Source: Augochlora pura | Lineage: Eukaryota > Arthropoda > Insecta > Hymenoptera > Halictidae | Length of the DNA stretch: 64,000 nt | NCBI RefSeq assembly: GCF_028453695.1 | Contig: NC_135775.1 | Location: forward strand, 23,904,545 to 23,968,544 | Reading direction: 5' to 3' | Shown here: in pieces, positions 11,270 to 24,080 of the stretch | Layout: each line of letters starts with the position of its first letter | Numbering within the stretch: position 1 is the stretch's first letter | The notes under the pieces: generated by a model | Seen by the model: only the letters and a program-made list of their open reading frames with translations | Databases searched by the model: none | Told to the model about the DNA's origin: nothing | Position numbers and translations under genes: made by a program

Positions 11270-12202
11270 GCCAGCGCCCGGCTGTCGAGCGAGCAATTGC
11301 GCGAAATATAATCCGGGCGAGCTAATTTCTGCCGCGACAAAGGTAAAAACCGTGGACTCGTGTAAACAGGGATCGACCGTTCCTAATTATTATTTCACGC
11401 GTCCGCCCGTAGAGAGGCGGGACGTAGCCGTCGCGGAAATCCGATAATACCGCGGGCCCGGCCGATGACTTTTTCCGCGATAATGACTTTCCGGTAAATT
11501 AGAATCGATAAGCGTCGCCGGCGATATACCCCCGCCGTTCGCTAGATCCCGCTAACGATCTTTTTGCGACGGTCGAAGTCGGCCGAACACCGGCCGGCAA
11601 AAAACCGGACGCGGATATCCCGCCTAGTCGAACGTCCGCTTTTCGTTTCGGTTGACCCCGTAAAAATCTTCCGTCCATCCCCGCGACGCCACACCGTGTA
11701 ATTAGCGCGCGGAAAACAACCGGCGTCGAGACACGCGCGCGGAAATCGCGCGCGCGGATCTGCTTATAAAACGGACGCGGGAACGGGAAACGACACGCGG
11801 GGAGGGGAGAAATACAGAGGCTGGAGGAACGTTTCTCTCGAACGGCGGGGGGACCGTCAACAGGGAATTCGGTTGTGCAAACATTTCCGAAAACTGAGTA
11901 ATCCGCGGGTCACAAAAGTTTTATTTTTTTGCCCGGCGGCCGCGCCCTCCGAAAACGTTTCAAGTCGAGCGATATTTATTCGAGCGCTTTTATTTGGGGA
12001 TGCTGCCCCTCCCTGCTACCACCCCCTCTGCCCCCTCTATCTGTTTCGGTGTCACCGATTATTTTTTGCCGATCGCGGAAGCTGTGCTTTCGTCGAGCGC
12101 CGCGCTCGGACACGGGATTCCCCGGCCAAGATGCTTGGGTCAAGGGACCAATTACTGTGCCCTGTTTATGCTATTTTCCTGTTCATTTTAGTGGAAATAA
12201 CT

Positions 12203-12365
12203 TTGATTATTTAAATTATATTTTTATATAGTTTTCATTATTTAAGTGGTATTTTTGTATAGGCTTGATTATTTAAATTATATTTTTATATAGTTTTCAT
12301 TATTTAAGTGATATTTTTCTATAGGTTTGATTATTTAAATTATATTTTTATATAATTTTGATGTT
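12203..12365 (+). repeat. 62-bp minisatellite (2 x 31), about 2.6 units
   Basis: GATTATTTAAATTATATTTT recurs at 12205, 12267 and 12329, exactly 62 bp apart. Each 62-mer is itself two diverged 31-mers (TTTGATTATTTAAATTATAT versus TTTCATTATTTAAGTGGTAT). Confidence 0.9.
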
Positions 12366-13260
12366 AGCTGATTTTTTGATTTTTTAATTGTTATTTTAGT
12401 AATTTTATATGGGATGCTTTATTAGTTTCAGTAGAGTAAATGAGGAAATAAGAAACGAAAGAGTTGAAGTCATTTTTCTGGTATTTAAATGAATTTAAAT
12501 GAATTTAAATGATTCGGTGTGGTTTGTATGATAAGTATGAAATTAATTATGCTAGACTATCCTGACGTGCACCGTCTGATAGAATAATTTATTGTAAACT
12601 TTAAACGTCGATCAAATGAGCGTCAATTAAACGTGGCTCGAAATCCGGCGATCTTCTGTCAAAGAAATAAAAACGCATGCATAAGGCTCGAAGATAATCA
12701 ATCCTATATATTATTCATTTGTTAAAGTGCCATTCTCTGTGTTAATCGAGCGACGTTATAGTTCGTTCCTCAAATATTTATTGTCTTAAAAGCATGCATT
12801 ATTTAGCCTTCCCTAATGCGAAACCAACATTTCTGTCAAGCTTCCCGTCGACTCCATTACCGATGATTTTTACACGAGATGAAAAAGAGTAATTCGAACA
12901 ATATAAAATTCTCCGTATCGTTTATTAATACAGACGATTATTACCGCGAGATTTATTTGATCGCAATAGTCGTTTAAAAAACAGAATTTTATAAACTCTA
13001 CGATGTAAACGTTCGATGTTTTAAATAAAACACACACGCCCCTTTCTTTAGAATTATTCATTTCCGATCTGTTATTATTTTTTATTTCTATGTAAAATAA
13101 TAAAACCGTAGTGGCAATGTTTCAATCGAGAATTTAGATTGTATTTTACAATCGCTCGCGTTCGCGATAATTTTGTTATAAAATATATAAAATGTGTATC
13201 TAATTAAAATATTAATTTTTATATAATTAGCTATTTATAGATAATTAGCTATTTATTATA

Positions 13261-14049
13261 CCGTGAACGATGCGAAAATAAGAAAAGGAAGGCTCGATTC
13301 CCATTTCCGCGTTTGCTCTCTCGCGACGCCTCGTCTCGGCCGATTTTTCCGTCGGCCGCGTCTCTCATTTTCGGCCGGTTCGTTTACGACGGCGACACGG
13401 AGGCGTCGCGAACTAAAGATAGCGGGAAGATGAAACTGAATCGGACAGGTAACAAGTGCGAGCGGACCGCGGTGCTCGCCCGGCCCGTCGCGCGAATTTA
13501 TAAAGATAGCATCACGGCGCGGATGACGTTCATTAGGTTCTTTATGACGCACTTTGCAGCAATGAACGATCGTAAAAGCGTCCATTAGCGGGGAGAACGG
13601 GTAGCCCCCCCTCGCCGCCGCCGTTGATTTATAATCTGTCCTCGGATCGTATTTACACGGGCGGCGGAACCGTTCGCTGTCAATTAAATCGGGGACCGCG
13701 TGTTAGCGGGTACTCACCCGTCAACGACTGTCGCAGGACCGGGCCTCGTGCACGCTCGCCGGTATCTGGAACAGAAAGGCGAGAACTGCTTCAGGGTAAC
13801 CGTGCTTTATGATCTGTCGCGCGCCCGGAGAATCGACGACGTTTGTACCGTGATCGTTCATTTCGGCGCGGAAACGTTTAACCATCTGCTCACGGAGCCG
13901 TTTCAAGCGGACATCCAAAGTCATTTTTTAGACTCGCAGCGTGTACATTTTATATAAATTGGAGCATTTTGTACATTTGTGAAATTAAATTTTGCGATTT
14001 CTGCAACGGTTGACAGCTTTTGACAATTTTCTGAATACGAGTGAATTCG
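13261..14049. other. GC-rich block, no gene accepted
   Basis: Two low-complexity-free frames overlap on opposite strands (13700-13957 plus, 85 codons; 13721-13924 minus, 67 codons). Neither matches a family I recognise. The block has few repeats and could be conserved regulatory DNA, but that cannot be judged from one sequence. Confidence 0.5.
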
Positions 14050-14125
14050 ATAAAAATGATTTTGATACGTGGCATAATAATTTTTAGCGGCGCCTTGGAG
14101 TCGCCACTCGACCGCGAAGGGTTAA
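14050..14125 (-). mobile_element. MITE end, piggyBac-like family A (right-type end)
   Basis: Read on the minus strand this is TTAA (14122-14125), then CCCTTCGCGGTCGAG and TGGCGACTCC. It aligns over about 75 bp with the end at 279-365 and over about 40 bp with 32940-32979. The TTAA flank and CCC start fit a piggyBac-type terminus. The partner end upstream was not identified. Confidence 0.5.
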
Positions 14126-14676
14126 CTGTAACTTTTTACTGTAAATCTGAAATCATTTTTCTAGTGCACAGTATTTCCATTTTAAGCTGTGAAGTGCATT
14201 TTATATATACGTTTTATATAATTACATAATATACATAGTATAAATATACATAGTATAAATATATATAATATTATTGCATTTATCTGTTACCATAAATTAC
14301 TGCCATAAATGGCAAAAATGCTATAATATGCAGAACAAGTAATTAATTAGCGAAAGAACCGTTCGAGTTTCCAAAAAACAAAAGCTTCTATTAACATATT
14401 CCATTATGCTGCCATGAATATTTCATGATAAAATCGAGAAATTAAGTGACTTCCTGCAAAAAGCAACGCAAAAGTGACATCGACTATCGCTAATCGATAT
14501 TTATAATACAAGATTACAGGGGTTATCAGTAGAATAGACCGATACGGGTCAGACCTGTTACACTCTCCGCATTCTATACAAATTGTAATCTTTATAAAAA
14601 TTAAGTGTACGCCATCGTGGTTATAAAATTATTTTAAAATATATTTGAACGTTTAATAGCATATTTCAATTTATTA

Positions 14677-14770
14677 ATTATTCGGCGTACTTAAATATAT
14701 TTCTATTATTCGGTGTATTTAAATATAGTTCCATTATTCAGTGTATTAAAATATATTTCCATTATTCGAT
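14677..14770. repeat. 28-bp minisatellite, about 3.4 units
   Basis: ATTATTCGG-GTA-TTAAATATA recurs at 14677, 14705, 14733 and 14761, exactly 28 bp apart. Confidence 0.9.
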
Positions 14771-16201
14771 TTAAATGTCTCACTTTTTCAAGGCACTTTA
14801 AAAAGTCAAAAACCATATAAAATTTTTCCAATTATTAAAACAAATTACTGTAATATTTAAACATTCTGTTGCCGTATTATAGTTACACTGAATTTTATAG
14901 AATATTATATATTTTACTATAGAACATTTATCCTCGTAATACCGTAACTTAAATTCGATACTTTCCAATTTTCATTTAAAATCATCTTTGCTTTATCAAT
15001 CCTTTCGATTATAAATAAAATAGCACCCTCATTTCTCCAAATATACTACTAAAAAAACCAAGGTATTCCAACGTCATTTTCTAAACGATCCAAATACGAA
15101 TAAAGCAAAAATTGCTAAGTCTGCTAAGTTAAACAATGCCGGTGCGAATTTAAGTAGAAACATCCAGCACCGGCCAGCCGAGTCTCGGCGAATCCCGCGT
15201 CGCATCGCGCCCGTAGAATAATTCCGTGCTACGAGCGACGAAAATGTTACGACAGGCTCGCACTCAAATTTGAAAGCCGACGAACTCGAAAATGTAAAAA
15301 TCCATGTTTAACAACTGCGCCGCGGTGAATAACGGCGAGGAGTGTTACGGCGACGATGTAAACGGAGAAATATACGAGGGGGGGGCGATATAACGCTCTC
15401 GCGCCGCCGCCGCCGCGCCTCGTATTGTCCACGCCAATGAAACAACGCGGCCGCAATTTGCATAAACAGTTTCTCGCACACTTTCGCAGACTTTTGCCGC
15501 GCGCACTTTTGAAGCCATCGAGAGACAGAGAGAGGCAACCGGGGAGGAGGCCGCATTACCATATGGACCGCGAGCGTAACGACAACCGCCGCGACATAAA
15601 TTTTTCACTTTATGCCGGCGGTTTAGTTTTCCTTGAGAGCCCCCTAACGTCGACGCTATGGCCCGATACACTCAGTATATTGATACTTCAACGTGTACCG
15701 TAAGGTCCTCTCTGACCCCCGTGGCCCTCCACCTCACCCACCGGAACACGGTCCCCGCGCCGCTGTTCGATGCGTATAAATTGTCAGTGGATTGCACGAT
15801 GGAGAAATACGACGGGCGCCCTTCGCCCGCGGAAAACGTTTCGGCCATCGACTTTCGATGCGTCTGCGTGGGCCAATAACGCGGATAGATGATCGTCCTC
15901 TGTGCATTCCCGATCGCTAAAACACTGGAGGGAGTTTTATTGACGATGACAATAACGCATGCGATTACTTGCTTGGCGCGTTTATTGGCGCTTATTTGTT
16001 TTTAATCATTTTCTTAACCAGTTGTATTTTGAGGATTTTGGCTCGTGATTTGTTAAGTAGGGATGTTATTCTATTTTTTTTCAATTTAAAAAATAAATTG
16101 AAATAAAATTCTGTTTTTTCGTTGTCAATGTTTAAGCACTGCTTTAATTGCAGGCATACTATAAATATTGATTTTATAAGTAATTATGAAAGTAAAGGTA
16201 C

Positions 16202-16214
16202 TGCAAAGGGTTAA
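16202..16214 (-). mobile_element. Isolated MITE-like terminus (TGCAAAGGG-TTAA)
   Basis: TGCAAAGGGTTAA is the mirror of the TTAACCCTTTGCA terminus of family A. No matching left end is obvious within 400 bp, so this may be a truncated copy or chance. Confidence 0.25.
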
Positions 16215-17659
16215 TAGGGCGAAATTGTATCGTATATTTCAAGTGTATTTGTTCTATAATAATAAAAGTTTTTATCTATAATAATAAAAATTTATATCAT
16301 AATAAATAAGTATATTAATTTCACAATAAATAAGTATCTCCACCATATTATTCTACGATTTTTAATTATAAAATAAATAAAGTAAACACTGTCCAATACC
16401 ACTGTCATGAAAATATAAAGAAATTACTATATTTAATTATTCTACACTAACATAAACGTTCATACCCGAACGTCCGATCGCTAAAATATTAAAAATCCCT
16501 TTCAACACCAAAAAGCCACAAATATTTCAGCATCGCAATAGCAACAATAGTTGCACATCGCCGACGCAACCAAGCAAGATCCCAAGAATAGAAAATAGAA
16601 ACTCGTGACCATGCGCTGCTTATCCAGCGGGCGCTACAGAACAATGGGGAATTATTATACAGAGTGTCAACATTCCTGCGGAAGCTAAAAACGTCGAACC
16701 GTCGACAAACATCGATCGACACGCGTCACGGGACTCGGTTAGGGAACAAAAAAAAAAGAGGACCCGTGAAAGTATTTTGCTTGGACTTCGGTGAAATTGG
16801 CAGTCGGAATTGCGGGCGCGTGAAAAAAGCCAACAAACGTCAGCCGGTGAAAAAAAAGGCGACGATCGCGCGGTTAGCCACGGTTAAGATAGCTCCTATT
16901 GTCCGCGCGGGGCAAAAAAACGTGTGTATGCGGTGGGTACGCGCGGGGGCCGCTATTTTTTTCGTGTTCAACGTCCGCGAATACGGTCGCCCGGCTGCTG
17001 GATATTCGGTTACACCGGGCCCGACAAACGCCGCGCGCGCGGCAAGATCTCGCGTACCACGAGGGGGGTGGTAGGTATGAGGGGGTGGACCGTTGAATGG
17101 CGGGAAATCAATTTGGTGCCTAGGCAATTTGCTTTTCACCGCCCCGATCACGTACGAATAATGCCGACTATTCGCCGATTGTTTTGCTATAAGTCAAACA
17201 ACGGTTCCCAACGACACCGAAAACGCGCGCCGGCCTCCTTTTGAATACTTTATGGCCGTCATACCCGTTCCATGCCGGTGTCTTGCCTGCCGCACACGCA
17301 ATTCGCAACACGCCACCGCTGCTCTATTGTTCGACGCCCCCCCGTCGCCGCCTCTCCACCCCTGAACCACCGAGTGTCGCGACCCCTGTCCCCAGCCGAT
17401 GCCCCTGTTTTCGTCGCAGACAATCAATTGCGAGAGGAACTGGTTTCCGGAAATGAAAAATATCTGCCGATTGCCGGGTCCTAGTGTTTCCAAATCCGCC
17501 CCCCCCCCGTTCGTAAATACGAAATTTTTGTTATATGCCTGTGCTGCGATGAAAATTGCGACGGGTAGGATTTGGCTACAGACGATGCTCAGACTTCGAG
17601 TTTTTGAGTGGAATGGCGAGCTGTTTTAAGGCTGCGAATTTGGGTAATTTTTATATTGA

Positions 17660-18110
17660 GAGGGTTCGAAGGTGGGGGAGTTTTAAGCGAGGTGATTTTA
17701 GATCGAGAGAATTTTTAATCGAGGCAATTTTAGATAAAGGGAATTCTAGATCCAGAGAATTTTAGATCAAGAGAATTTCTTATCGAATCAATGTTAGATG
17801 AAAATAATTTTTAATGAAGACATTTTTAAATCGAAAGAATTTTGAATCAAGGCAATTTTAGATCAAGAGAATCTTTAATCGAGACAATTTTGAGTAAAAA
17901 GAATTTTTAATCGTGACAACTTTAGAGAAAGAGAATTTTAGATCAAGACAATTTTTAATTCAGACAATATTAAATGAAGAAAATTTTTAATCAAGACAAT
18001 TTCAGATAAAGACAATTTTGAATCGATACAATTTTAACTGCAGACGATTGTAAATTAGTCAATTTTAAATGCAGACAATTTTAAGTTAGTCATAATTAAC
18101 TAAAAAGTTC
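17660..18110. repeat. 16-bp minisatellite, about 27 degenerate units
   Basis: Consensus near AATTTTAGATCAAGAC at a steady 16-bp step from about 17680 to 18095, with occasional 15- or 17-bp units. This is the longest array by unit number in the window. It ends 25 bp before the MITE candidate at 18133. Confidence 0.9.
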
Positions 18111-18132
18111 ACATTTATCATAGGGGATGACA

Positions 18133-18267
18133 TTAGAACTCTTTCGCATTCGAAAAATCATAGTCGAATTCATGTTGCTCGAATGTATTGCAATAAAAAT
18201 AAATTTTCAAGATTGGTCAGAAATTAGTGTCACCCAGATATGGGTGACGCGGCGACGAACGTGTTAA
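18133..18267. mobile_element. Candidate MITE, family C, with terminal hairpins
   Basis: The right end is GAACGTG followed by TTAA (18264-18267). The left end is TTAG followed by AACTCTTTCGC. Just inside the right end lies a perfect hairpin, GTCACCC (18229-18235) with GGGTGAC (18242-18248). A second one, GGCGACG (18251-18257) with CGTCGCC (18272-18278), straddles the terminus. Similar TTAACACGTTC-type ends occur at about 34492 (plus) and 22490 (minus). Assignment to a TTAA-targeting family is inference. Confidence 0.35.
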
Positions 18268-19378
18268 GCTGCGTCGCCACAGTACAGCCGACTAACATAT
18301 CAGCGAACGCGTTAATTATAGACAGCAACGCGTCCGCTTTTTAAAAAAAAACGATGGCCGCGAATTTTCGGCGGAACGTTCGCCAAGAGCCGATCCGAAG
18401 AATATTGGCCGACCGAGTTCGACATAAAACTGGGCACACGGGGCGGATCGAGACGACGACGACGCTTCGACGCGAGCTGCACTTTGACCCTCCATCGGCC
18501 TGAGAGCCCGAAGTGGATTTGCCGCGGCGGCGACCGTGTCGCGTTTCTCCATCTTTTCTCTCCGCCTTTCCTCCGCCACTGTTGTCCTTTTCTTCCGTCT
18601 CTGTTGTCCTTTTTCCCCCCTTTTTTTACTTCTTCCTAAACCCGCGAGGAAATGTGCCAATTTCGGAAACGAGATTTTGAGAAGGAACTCCGTTTCGGAT
18701 AGCACGGGATTTGAAACGCCGGACGCTGCATACGAATGCATCGTCATTGGAGGGGGAGTGTGGGAACTTTTAGCAGCGCGACGCGTACCGACGTGCCCGC
18801 GTCCCCCCACAGGCTAGTAGCCGGCCGATGTTTCCCGAGGAGTTTCACGTCTCGCGAGACGATCCGACGGGAACGTTTTATTTGTACGCGATCGGATCGA
18901 CGATCGTCGCCGTTCGATCGGCCCGGTTAATCAAACGTGGCCCGGAGACGCCGCGTTCACCGTGGCGCACGGGTAAGCGGTTTCCGCAGCTCGTTCGGGC
19001 GCCGGAATGAATTAGGCGACTCCGCGATGGACCATTTTTGCAACGTTTGGACGCAGCGTTTCTTGAGAATAAATTGAGACTACGATTGAGAATAAAGGAG
19101 CCGGTTACCGTGTCTTTATATTTGTCGTACGTGTTGCAATTGTAATTAGTTATATAGATGATATAATAATTTTATTTTACACTGTTATAACTTTCGATAA
19201 ATAATTTTTATTAATCGAGGAAGAAAAAATCGCCGCTGCATTCGCGGTTAAATTTTATCAAGTGGAAAATAGATAATTAGATATTACAAGGTATATCAAA
19301 TTTTTTCATGTATATTTAGTTCCTTCCTTTACAATTAAAATTAAGTATATGAAAGATAGAAGTTTTTAATTTTCCGCG

Positions 19379-19580
19379 AAGCTTAGAGAAAAGCTTAAAA
19401 ATCAGGTGAGACATCGCAATGTTAATTAGTGAAACGTGTTAAGATTACGTTAAATTGAACGAAAAATGAAACGTTATTAACAATAAAAAGTTATCGGGAT
19501 TAAATATTATCGGGCGGTAAAGCTTACAAAAAAAAAGTTTAAAAATCAGATGAACTACCACAATGATCCTTCAAATTACT
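19379..19580 (+). repeat. Diverged direct repeat, about 60-70 bp
   Basis: 19379-19440 and 19517-19580 share AAGCTTA, then AAAA, TTTAAAAATCAG(A/G)TGA, and CAATG. The copies are about 137 bp apart in AT-rich DNA. Confidence 0.65.
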
Positions 19581-20083
19581 AAAACATTGAAATGAAATCA
19601 AAAGGTTACCACAAAATTACAATCCTTCACCCTTTAACATTTAATTCTGCAATTTCGACCACAAACGCGTACAATCGGCAGTCCAGCAATTCGAATTGAA
19701 TAATTCCATTTGCGTTGGTCATACCCAATAACTAATTTAGACGACGTCCGTAATAACTCTGTCATTGTTGTAACAACGAGTAACGAGAATCGAATGCCAC
19801 GGAAAAGGATCGACTTTCAGCAACACAATCCTGTTAAACCGATCGATCGACACTGCTATAGTATCGGTCGCGAAAGCAGCATCGTCGTCCGAGACGCTCT
19901 CGCGGGCTGCGTTTTAAAAAGAAACACTCGCGGCGCGTTCACCTTTTATAATTAATCGTCTCGACTTCCGGTTTCGGTCGTGCTGCACCAGCCCGTAGCT
20001 GCAATACCCCGGGTTAGTGCATTATCGTGTACCAAGTCTCCAGCTTTTGTCCGTCGGACGATCTGGTTACAAGTACAATCGAT

Positions 20084-20260
20084 CAGAGCGAGAAAGAGAG
20101 AGCCGTAGGGGATTGTACATAGATGAAGGGAGAGAGAGATAGAGAGCGAGAGAGAGAGAGAGCGTGAGAGTGAGTGAGAGAGAGTGAGAGAGAGAGAAAC
20201 AGGGAGAGAGATATAGGGATAGAGGGAGAAAGAGGAACAGAGGGAGAGTGGCGAGAGAGT
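20084..20260. repeat. GA-rich microsatellite block
   Basis: About 175 bp of GAGA with GTGA, GATA and GGGA interruptions. The start is bracketed by a perfect inverted repeat, GTACAATC (20073-20080) and GATTGTAC (20111-20118). The minus-strand frame through it encodes Leu/Ser repeats only. Confidence 0.9.
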
Positions 20261-20899
20261 GTCTAATTACTATAGTCTCGTAACACGGTGTTAATGACGC
20301 GGCGGAATGATATTCGGATTGCGGAATGGACGCGCGGCCATGAATCGTTGCATCAATGTCTGCCGGTGGAACGCACGGCGTAGCAGCCTGACGTAAACGA
20401 TACACACGGGGAGCCCAGGGCATTATGAGAACAACAATGGACCTCTTGAAATGTTCCCGAACTAAAATTATTCTAACGCAGTCACGGTGCCGGCCTTGTA
20501 TAATACCCGTTACGAAATAATTATTCGAGCGACCCCGTTCGCCGTGGATTATGCACTTGGCGCCGCGGTGCGGCACGGTCCACGAGCACGGCAAAACACC
20601 GCCGCGCGGATGCAACCACTAATTTTTAGTGTCCGCCGGCCCGCTGATTTTCTGATTACGCCGCTGCGCGAAACTTCGCCCGCCTTTTCCCCACACTTTA
20701 CCCGACAAGCAGCACAGTTGGATGAAACTTTCGACGCGGTTGTTTTCCCGCGTGCTGCGACCACCCATCGATTGCGTTGTTAAATGTTTATCGAGCAGAT
20801 AAGTTGTCTAAGAATTTTCTCATTTTTGTGGAGCGATGTATGGGAGAGGAGAATTGGATGAATTTGTTGTTTGGTAATGGAGTTTTCTGACGAGGTAGA

Positions 20900-21290
20900 G
20901 TTGATCTGAACAAGATTAACTTAATTTGAGAAAGGTCAATTTAATCTGAGAAAAGTCGAGTTGGTCTGAGAAAAATGAATTTGTTCAGGAAAAGGTCAAT
21001 TTTATTTGGGAAAAGTTCAATTTAATTTTGAGAAAGGAAATTTAATTTCAGAAAGGTCAATTTGATCTCAACAAGGTCAATTTAATTTCAGAAATATCAA
21101 TTTGCTCTGAACAAGACCAATTTAATTTCAGAAAAGTCAATCTAATCTCAACGAAATCATCTTAATTTCAGAAAAGTCAATCTAATCTCAACAAAATCAT
21201 CTTAATTTCAGAAAGGTCAATTTGACCTCAACAAATTCACTCTCAGAAAAATCAACTTAACCTCAACAAAATCAATTTAATCTCAAGTAT
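20900..21290 (+). repeat. 20-bp minisatellite with 40-bp higher-order unit
   Basis: Units like CAATTTAATTTCAGAAAGGT alternate with units like CAATTTGATCTCAACAAGGT, giving a 40-bp dimer. The early part (20900-21040) is more irregular and carries GAGAAA in place of CAGAAA. About 18 units in all. Confidence 0.9.
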
Positions 21291-22070
21291 CTCTTTCATT
21301 AATCAAAAAATCCTCAAATAGATCCAAGAAAGCTCCCTTTAATCCAAGAAACCATCAATTCGATCCGAAAAAGATACAGCCCCGTGAAACACTGAATTTG
21401 ATTTGCAAAATGGTCAATTTGAATCGCGGGAATACATAAATTCGATCGGCGAACCATCGAGCACTTTGGAAACGATCTGACAGAGCCGTCGCCGGCAAAT
21501 GAATTCAGCGTTTCCGCAATTCATCGAATTGCGAAATTTTCTCGGAACGGGTCTTGATCGGTAACGGAACGTGTCCGAGTTTGATGACGTTCGCCCTGGC
21601 GAGCGAGCGCCGCTGCGGCCGATTCAATTACACATCCGCGGGTCGGTTGAATTCCATCGGATCAACAGCGCGCCCAAGGCTGGCAGGACGCCATAGAAGG
21701 TTAATTCGCTCTGGCGCCGAATTAATTCCTGCGTATAAATACATCTCCGACTCCGAGGAATTTATAGTCGCGCGGACACAGTCTTTTCAACGCACTTCGC
21801 GCCCCACCACCACCCCTTACCCCGGCAAATTTCCTCCTCGTCTTTCACCCTATCCTACGGGTTTTCGGCGCTGCTTATTCGTTCCGCGCTTCCGCCGCGA
21901 GACCGAAGAAAAATGAAGAAGAAGCCGCGATACGGAGGAACGGCTCTCCGTCCATGTGAATCTTGAATCACCAATCATCCGGCAACGTCTAAAACATAAT
22001 TTCCTTGGATTCCACGGCGATGGAACATTTTTCCCGGCTGAATGAAATAATCTTAGGATCCCTCTCCCCC

Positions 22071-22087
22071 CTCTCTCTCTCTCTCTC
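22071..22087. repeat. (CT)n microsatellite
   Basis: Seventeen-base CT run in a GC-rich block. Confidence 0.9.
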
Positions 22088-23740
22088 CTGTCCCTGTTCT
22101 GAATGCACATTCGCGAAATTGCTGCAGTTTTCTTTAATGGGCCGCTCTCGAGTACGTCTAACGAGCCGATTGTTGCGACGATTCCGTTCATGGGACAATT
22201 GACAATTAGCAATTAGAAATGTTAACTGGCCGACTGCTGAGAAACCGGGGTCTCGGGTTCGCGTATCGGTCGCAGTCTTCTTTTTTTGTTAACGCTCGTT
22301 TCAATCAGTTCCGCCGATTGCACGCGATTCTTAGGGGCGCTTGCGTCTCTCCTCTCACGGTCCATTTATTACGGTTGTTTCGCAGCTCGCGAATCTATGT
22401 TTAGAAATGATTGATGTCGGACTAATCAACGGCGTCGAATAATTGCACCGGTGAGTTAACGAAATCGGGGTAGAAATTGTTGTTTCGGTCGAACGTGTTA
22501 GATTGGGATACGAAATGATAAAGAGAGAAAATATATATATTATGGCAATCGATTTTTATTTGAAGAGTTTTTAAAGTGGATAGATTATTAATTTATTTTA
22601 GATCTAATTTATGGGATAAGATATTTGGTATTGTTCCACGCGGTTCGGTACTGAAAGCTGATACAATTAATCGCGTTTCACGCGGCGCACGGCGAAACAT
22701 TTCCGTGACTAACCCTGTACATCCGTCTCTAAATATACTTCTTTGAACCGCGCCGGTCTTATTGTGCTTAATATAAACGACACTCGGCGTCAGTGAATCA
22801 TCGTGCACCGAGGAACCGCGAGAAATTCTTCGAACCTGGGTCGAACCGGACCCTAGAGCACTTGGACCAGAATTAAAATGACCATGGAGGCCAGAAGCAG
22901 CGAATAATGTATTCGCACCTGCTAGATACATTGTTTTCCTGATTCGAATATTGTGTGTAAAATTGCGGGCGCAGAGCGTTAATAATTAAATATGAGACGT
23001 GGTAATAATTAAATATGATTTTGTATATTATTTTATATATTATTTTGTATACTATTTTATAAATTATTTTGCATATTCTTCTGTATTTATTCAGTAATCG
23101 TGCAGTCTCAATTATTCTAAATATTTCTAATCTAATATTCTAATAAAAGATTAGAAAATAAATTTCAACAAAATCTAAAAAATCTTAATAAAAGTATCCT
23201 ATCACTCCTCCAATCATCAATCTGACAGTGAAACTATCAAAAATACCACAAGCCAAAATACCACATCCTAATCTCCAAGAATCGTCGGATCAGTGGTATC
23301 CGAAATGATGCAGCATTCATTGCAAATTTCCGCGCGAACCGCGAAAGTAGAAGAGCGGGTAAAAAGTGCTCACAAAGAGTCGAGAGCGCGGCGAAATCGT
23401 TCGATCGGCTGCCAGTCAAGCATCCCCGACCAGCGTATCGAAAGATAATACCGTGGCTGGCTCTGCAAAGGGATGAAAGAAAATTAGGAGACGGTGCCGA
23501 CGCGTGTATGGCGGCGGCAACGGCGGCGGACGGGGGCTAATTAGGGATCACCCGCGGCGCGGGACCGTGTATAAGTTCTCCGACAGGGCGGGGCCCCAAG
23601 GATGACGGCTGGCAGTGGTAAAACCGCGTATTAAAATTCCGGACACCTCGTGCAATACTGATCTTCGTCGGCGGCCTGGTACCCCGAAGGTGCCGCGCCG
23701 GATAGGTGGCTGGGCTGCCGGAGAGGAGCTTAGGGGTTGG

Positions 23741-24060
23741 CGTGCACAGAGAAACGGAGACACGGAGATAGAGATAGGGAGGGACGGAGAGATGGATGGA
23801 GCGAGAGAAAAAGAGAGATAGAGGCTGGTAGAGAGAAATGGAGAGAGATGGAGCGAGAGAGAAAGAGATAGAGACACATAGAGTGGAAGGGAGAGAGAGA
23901 CGGGGCGAGAGGAAAAGAGAGATAGAGACAGATAGAGAGCGAGAGGCGATCAGAGAGCTGGACAGAGAAAGACAGAGACAGAGAGATACTAAGAGAAAGA
24001 CAGGAAGATCGATAGCTAGAGATAGATAGAGGGAGGAATGGAGAGGCAGAGGGTGTAAGA
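23741..24060. repeat. GA-rich purine tract
   Basis: About 320 bp dominated by GAGA, GACA, GATA and GGGA on the plus strand. Open frames in it are artefacts of composition. Confidence 0.9.
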
Positions 24061-24080
24061 GCTAGCTGGAGGATGTTAGA

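Larger units (their letters stand above)
8876..13260. other. Non-coding mosaic, no gene seen
   Basis: GC-rich at 8.95-9.55, 10.05-10.6 and 11.05-12.15 kb, AT-rich elsewhere. It holds the paired hairpins at 9.4 kb, the 17-18 bp and 62-bp arrays, and (GC)n and (AC)n runs. 12.37-13.26 kb is AT-rich with nothing recognisable. Confidence 0.7.
14126..17660. other. AT-rich then GC-rich DNA, no gene seen
   Basis: 14.1-15.1 kb is AT-rich (28-bp array). 15.12-15.95 kb is GC-rich. 15.95-16.48 kb is AT-rich with ATAATAATAAAA phrases. 16.5-17.65 kb is GC-rich with A9 and C10 (17499-17508) runs. Open frames are short and mutually overlapping. Confidence 0.7.
18279..23740. other. Non-coding mosaic, no gene seen
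   Basis: GC-rich at 18.3-19.05, 19.7-20.8, 21.45-22.45 and 23.25-23.74 kb. AT-rich intervals hold the 60-70 bp direct repeat and the 20-bp array. The 164-codon minus frame at 18316-18810 is Lys/Arg/Glu-rich purine translation without domains. 22.6-22.93 kb has intermediate composition and a 112-codon minus frame of mixed residues that I do not recognise. Confidence 0.65.

Noticed and set aside
13700..13957. 85-codon plus frame with mixed residues, overlapping a 67-codon minus frame
   Set aside because: Both strands look equally protein-like, which points to GC-rich composition rather than coding. No splice signals or family were recognised.
22700..22725. GTACAGGGTTAGTCACGG on the minus strand, resembling a Tc1/mariner-type terminus
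   Set aside because: No matching inverted end or TA duplication was found nearby.
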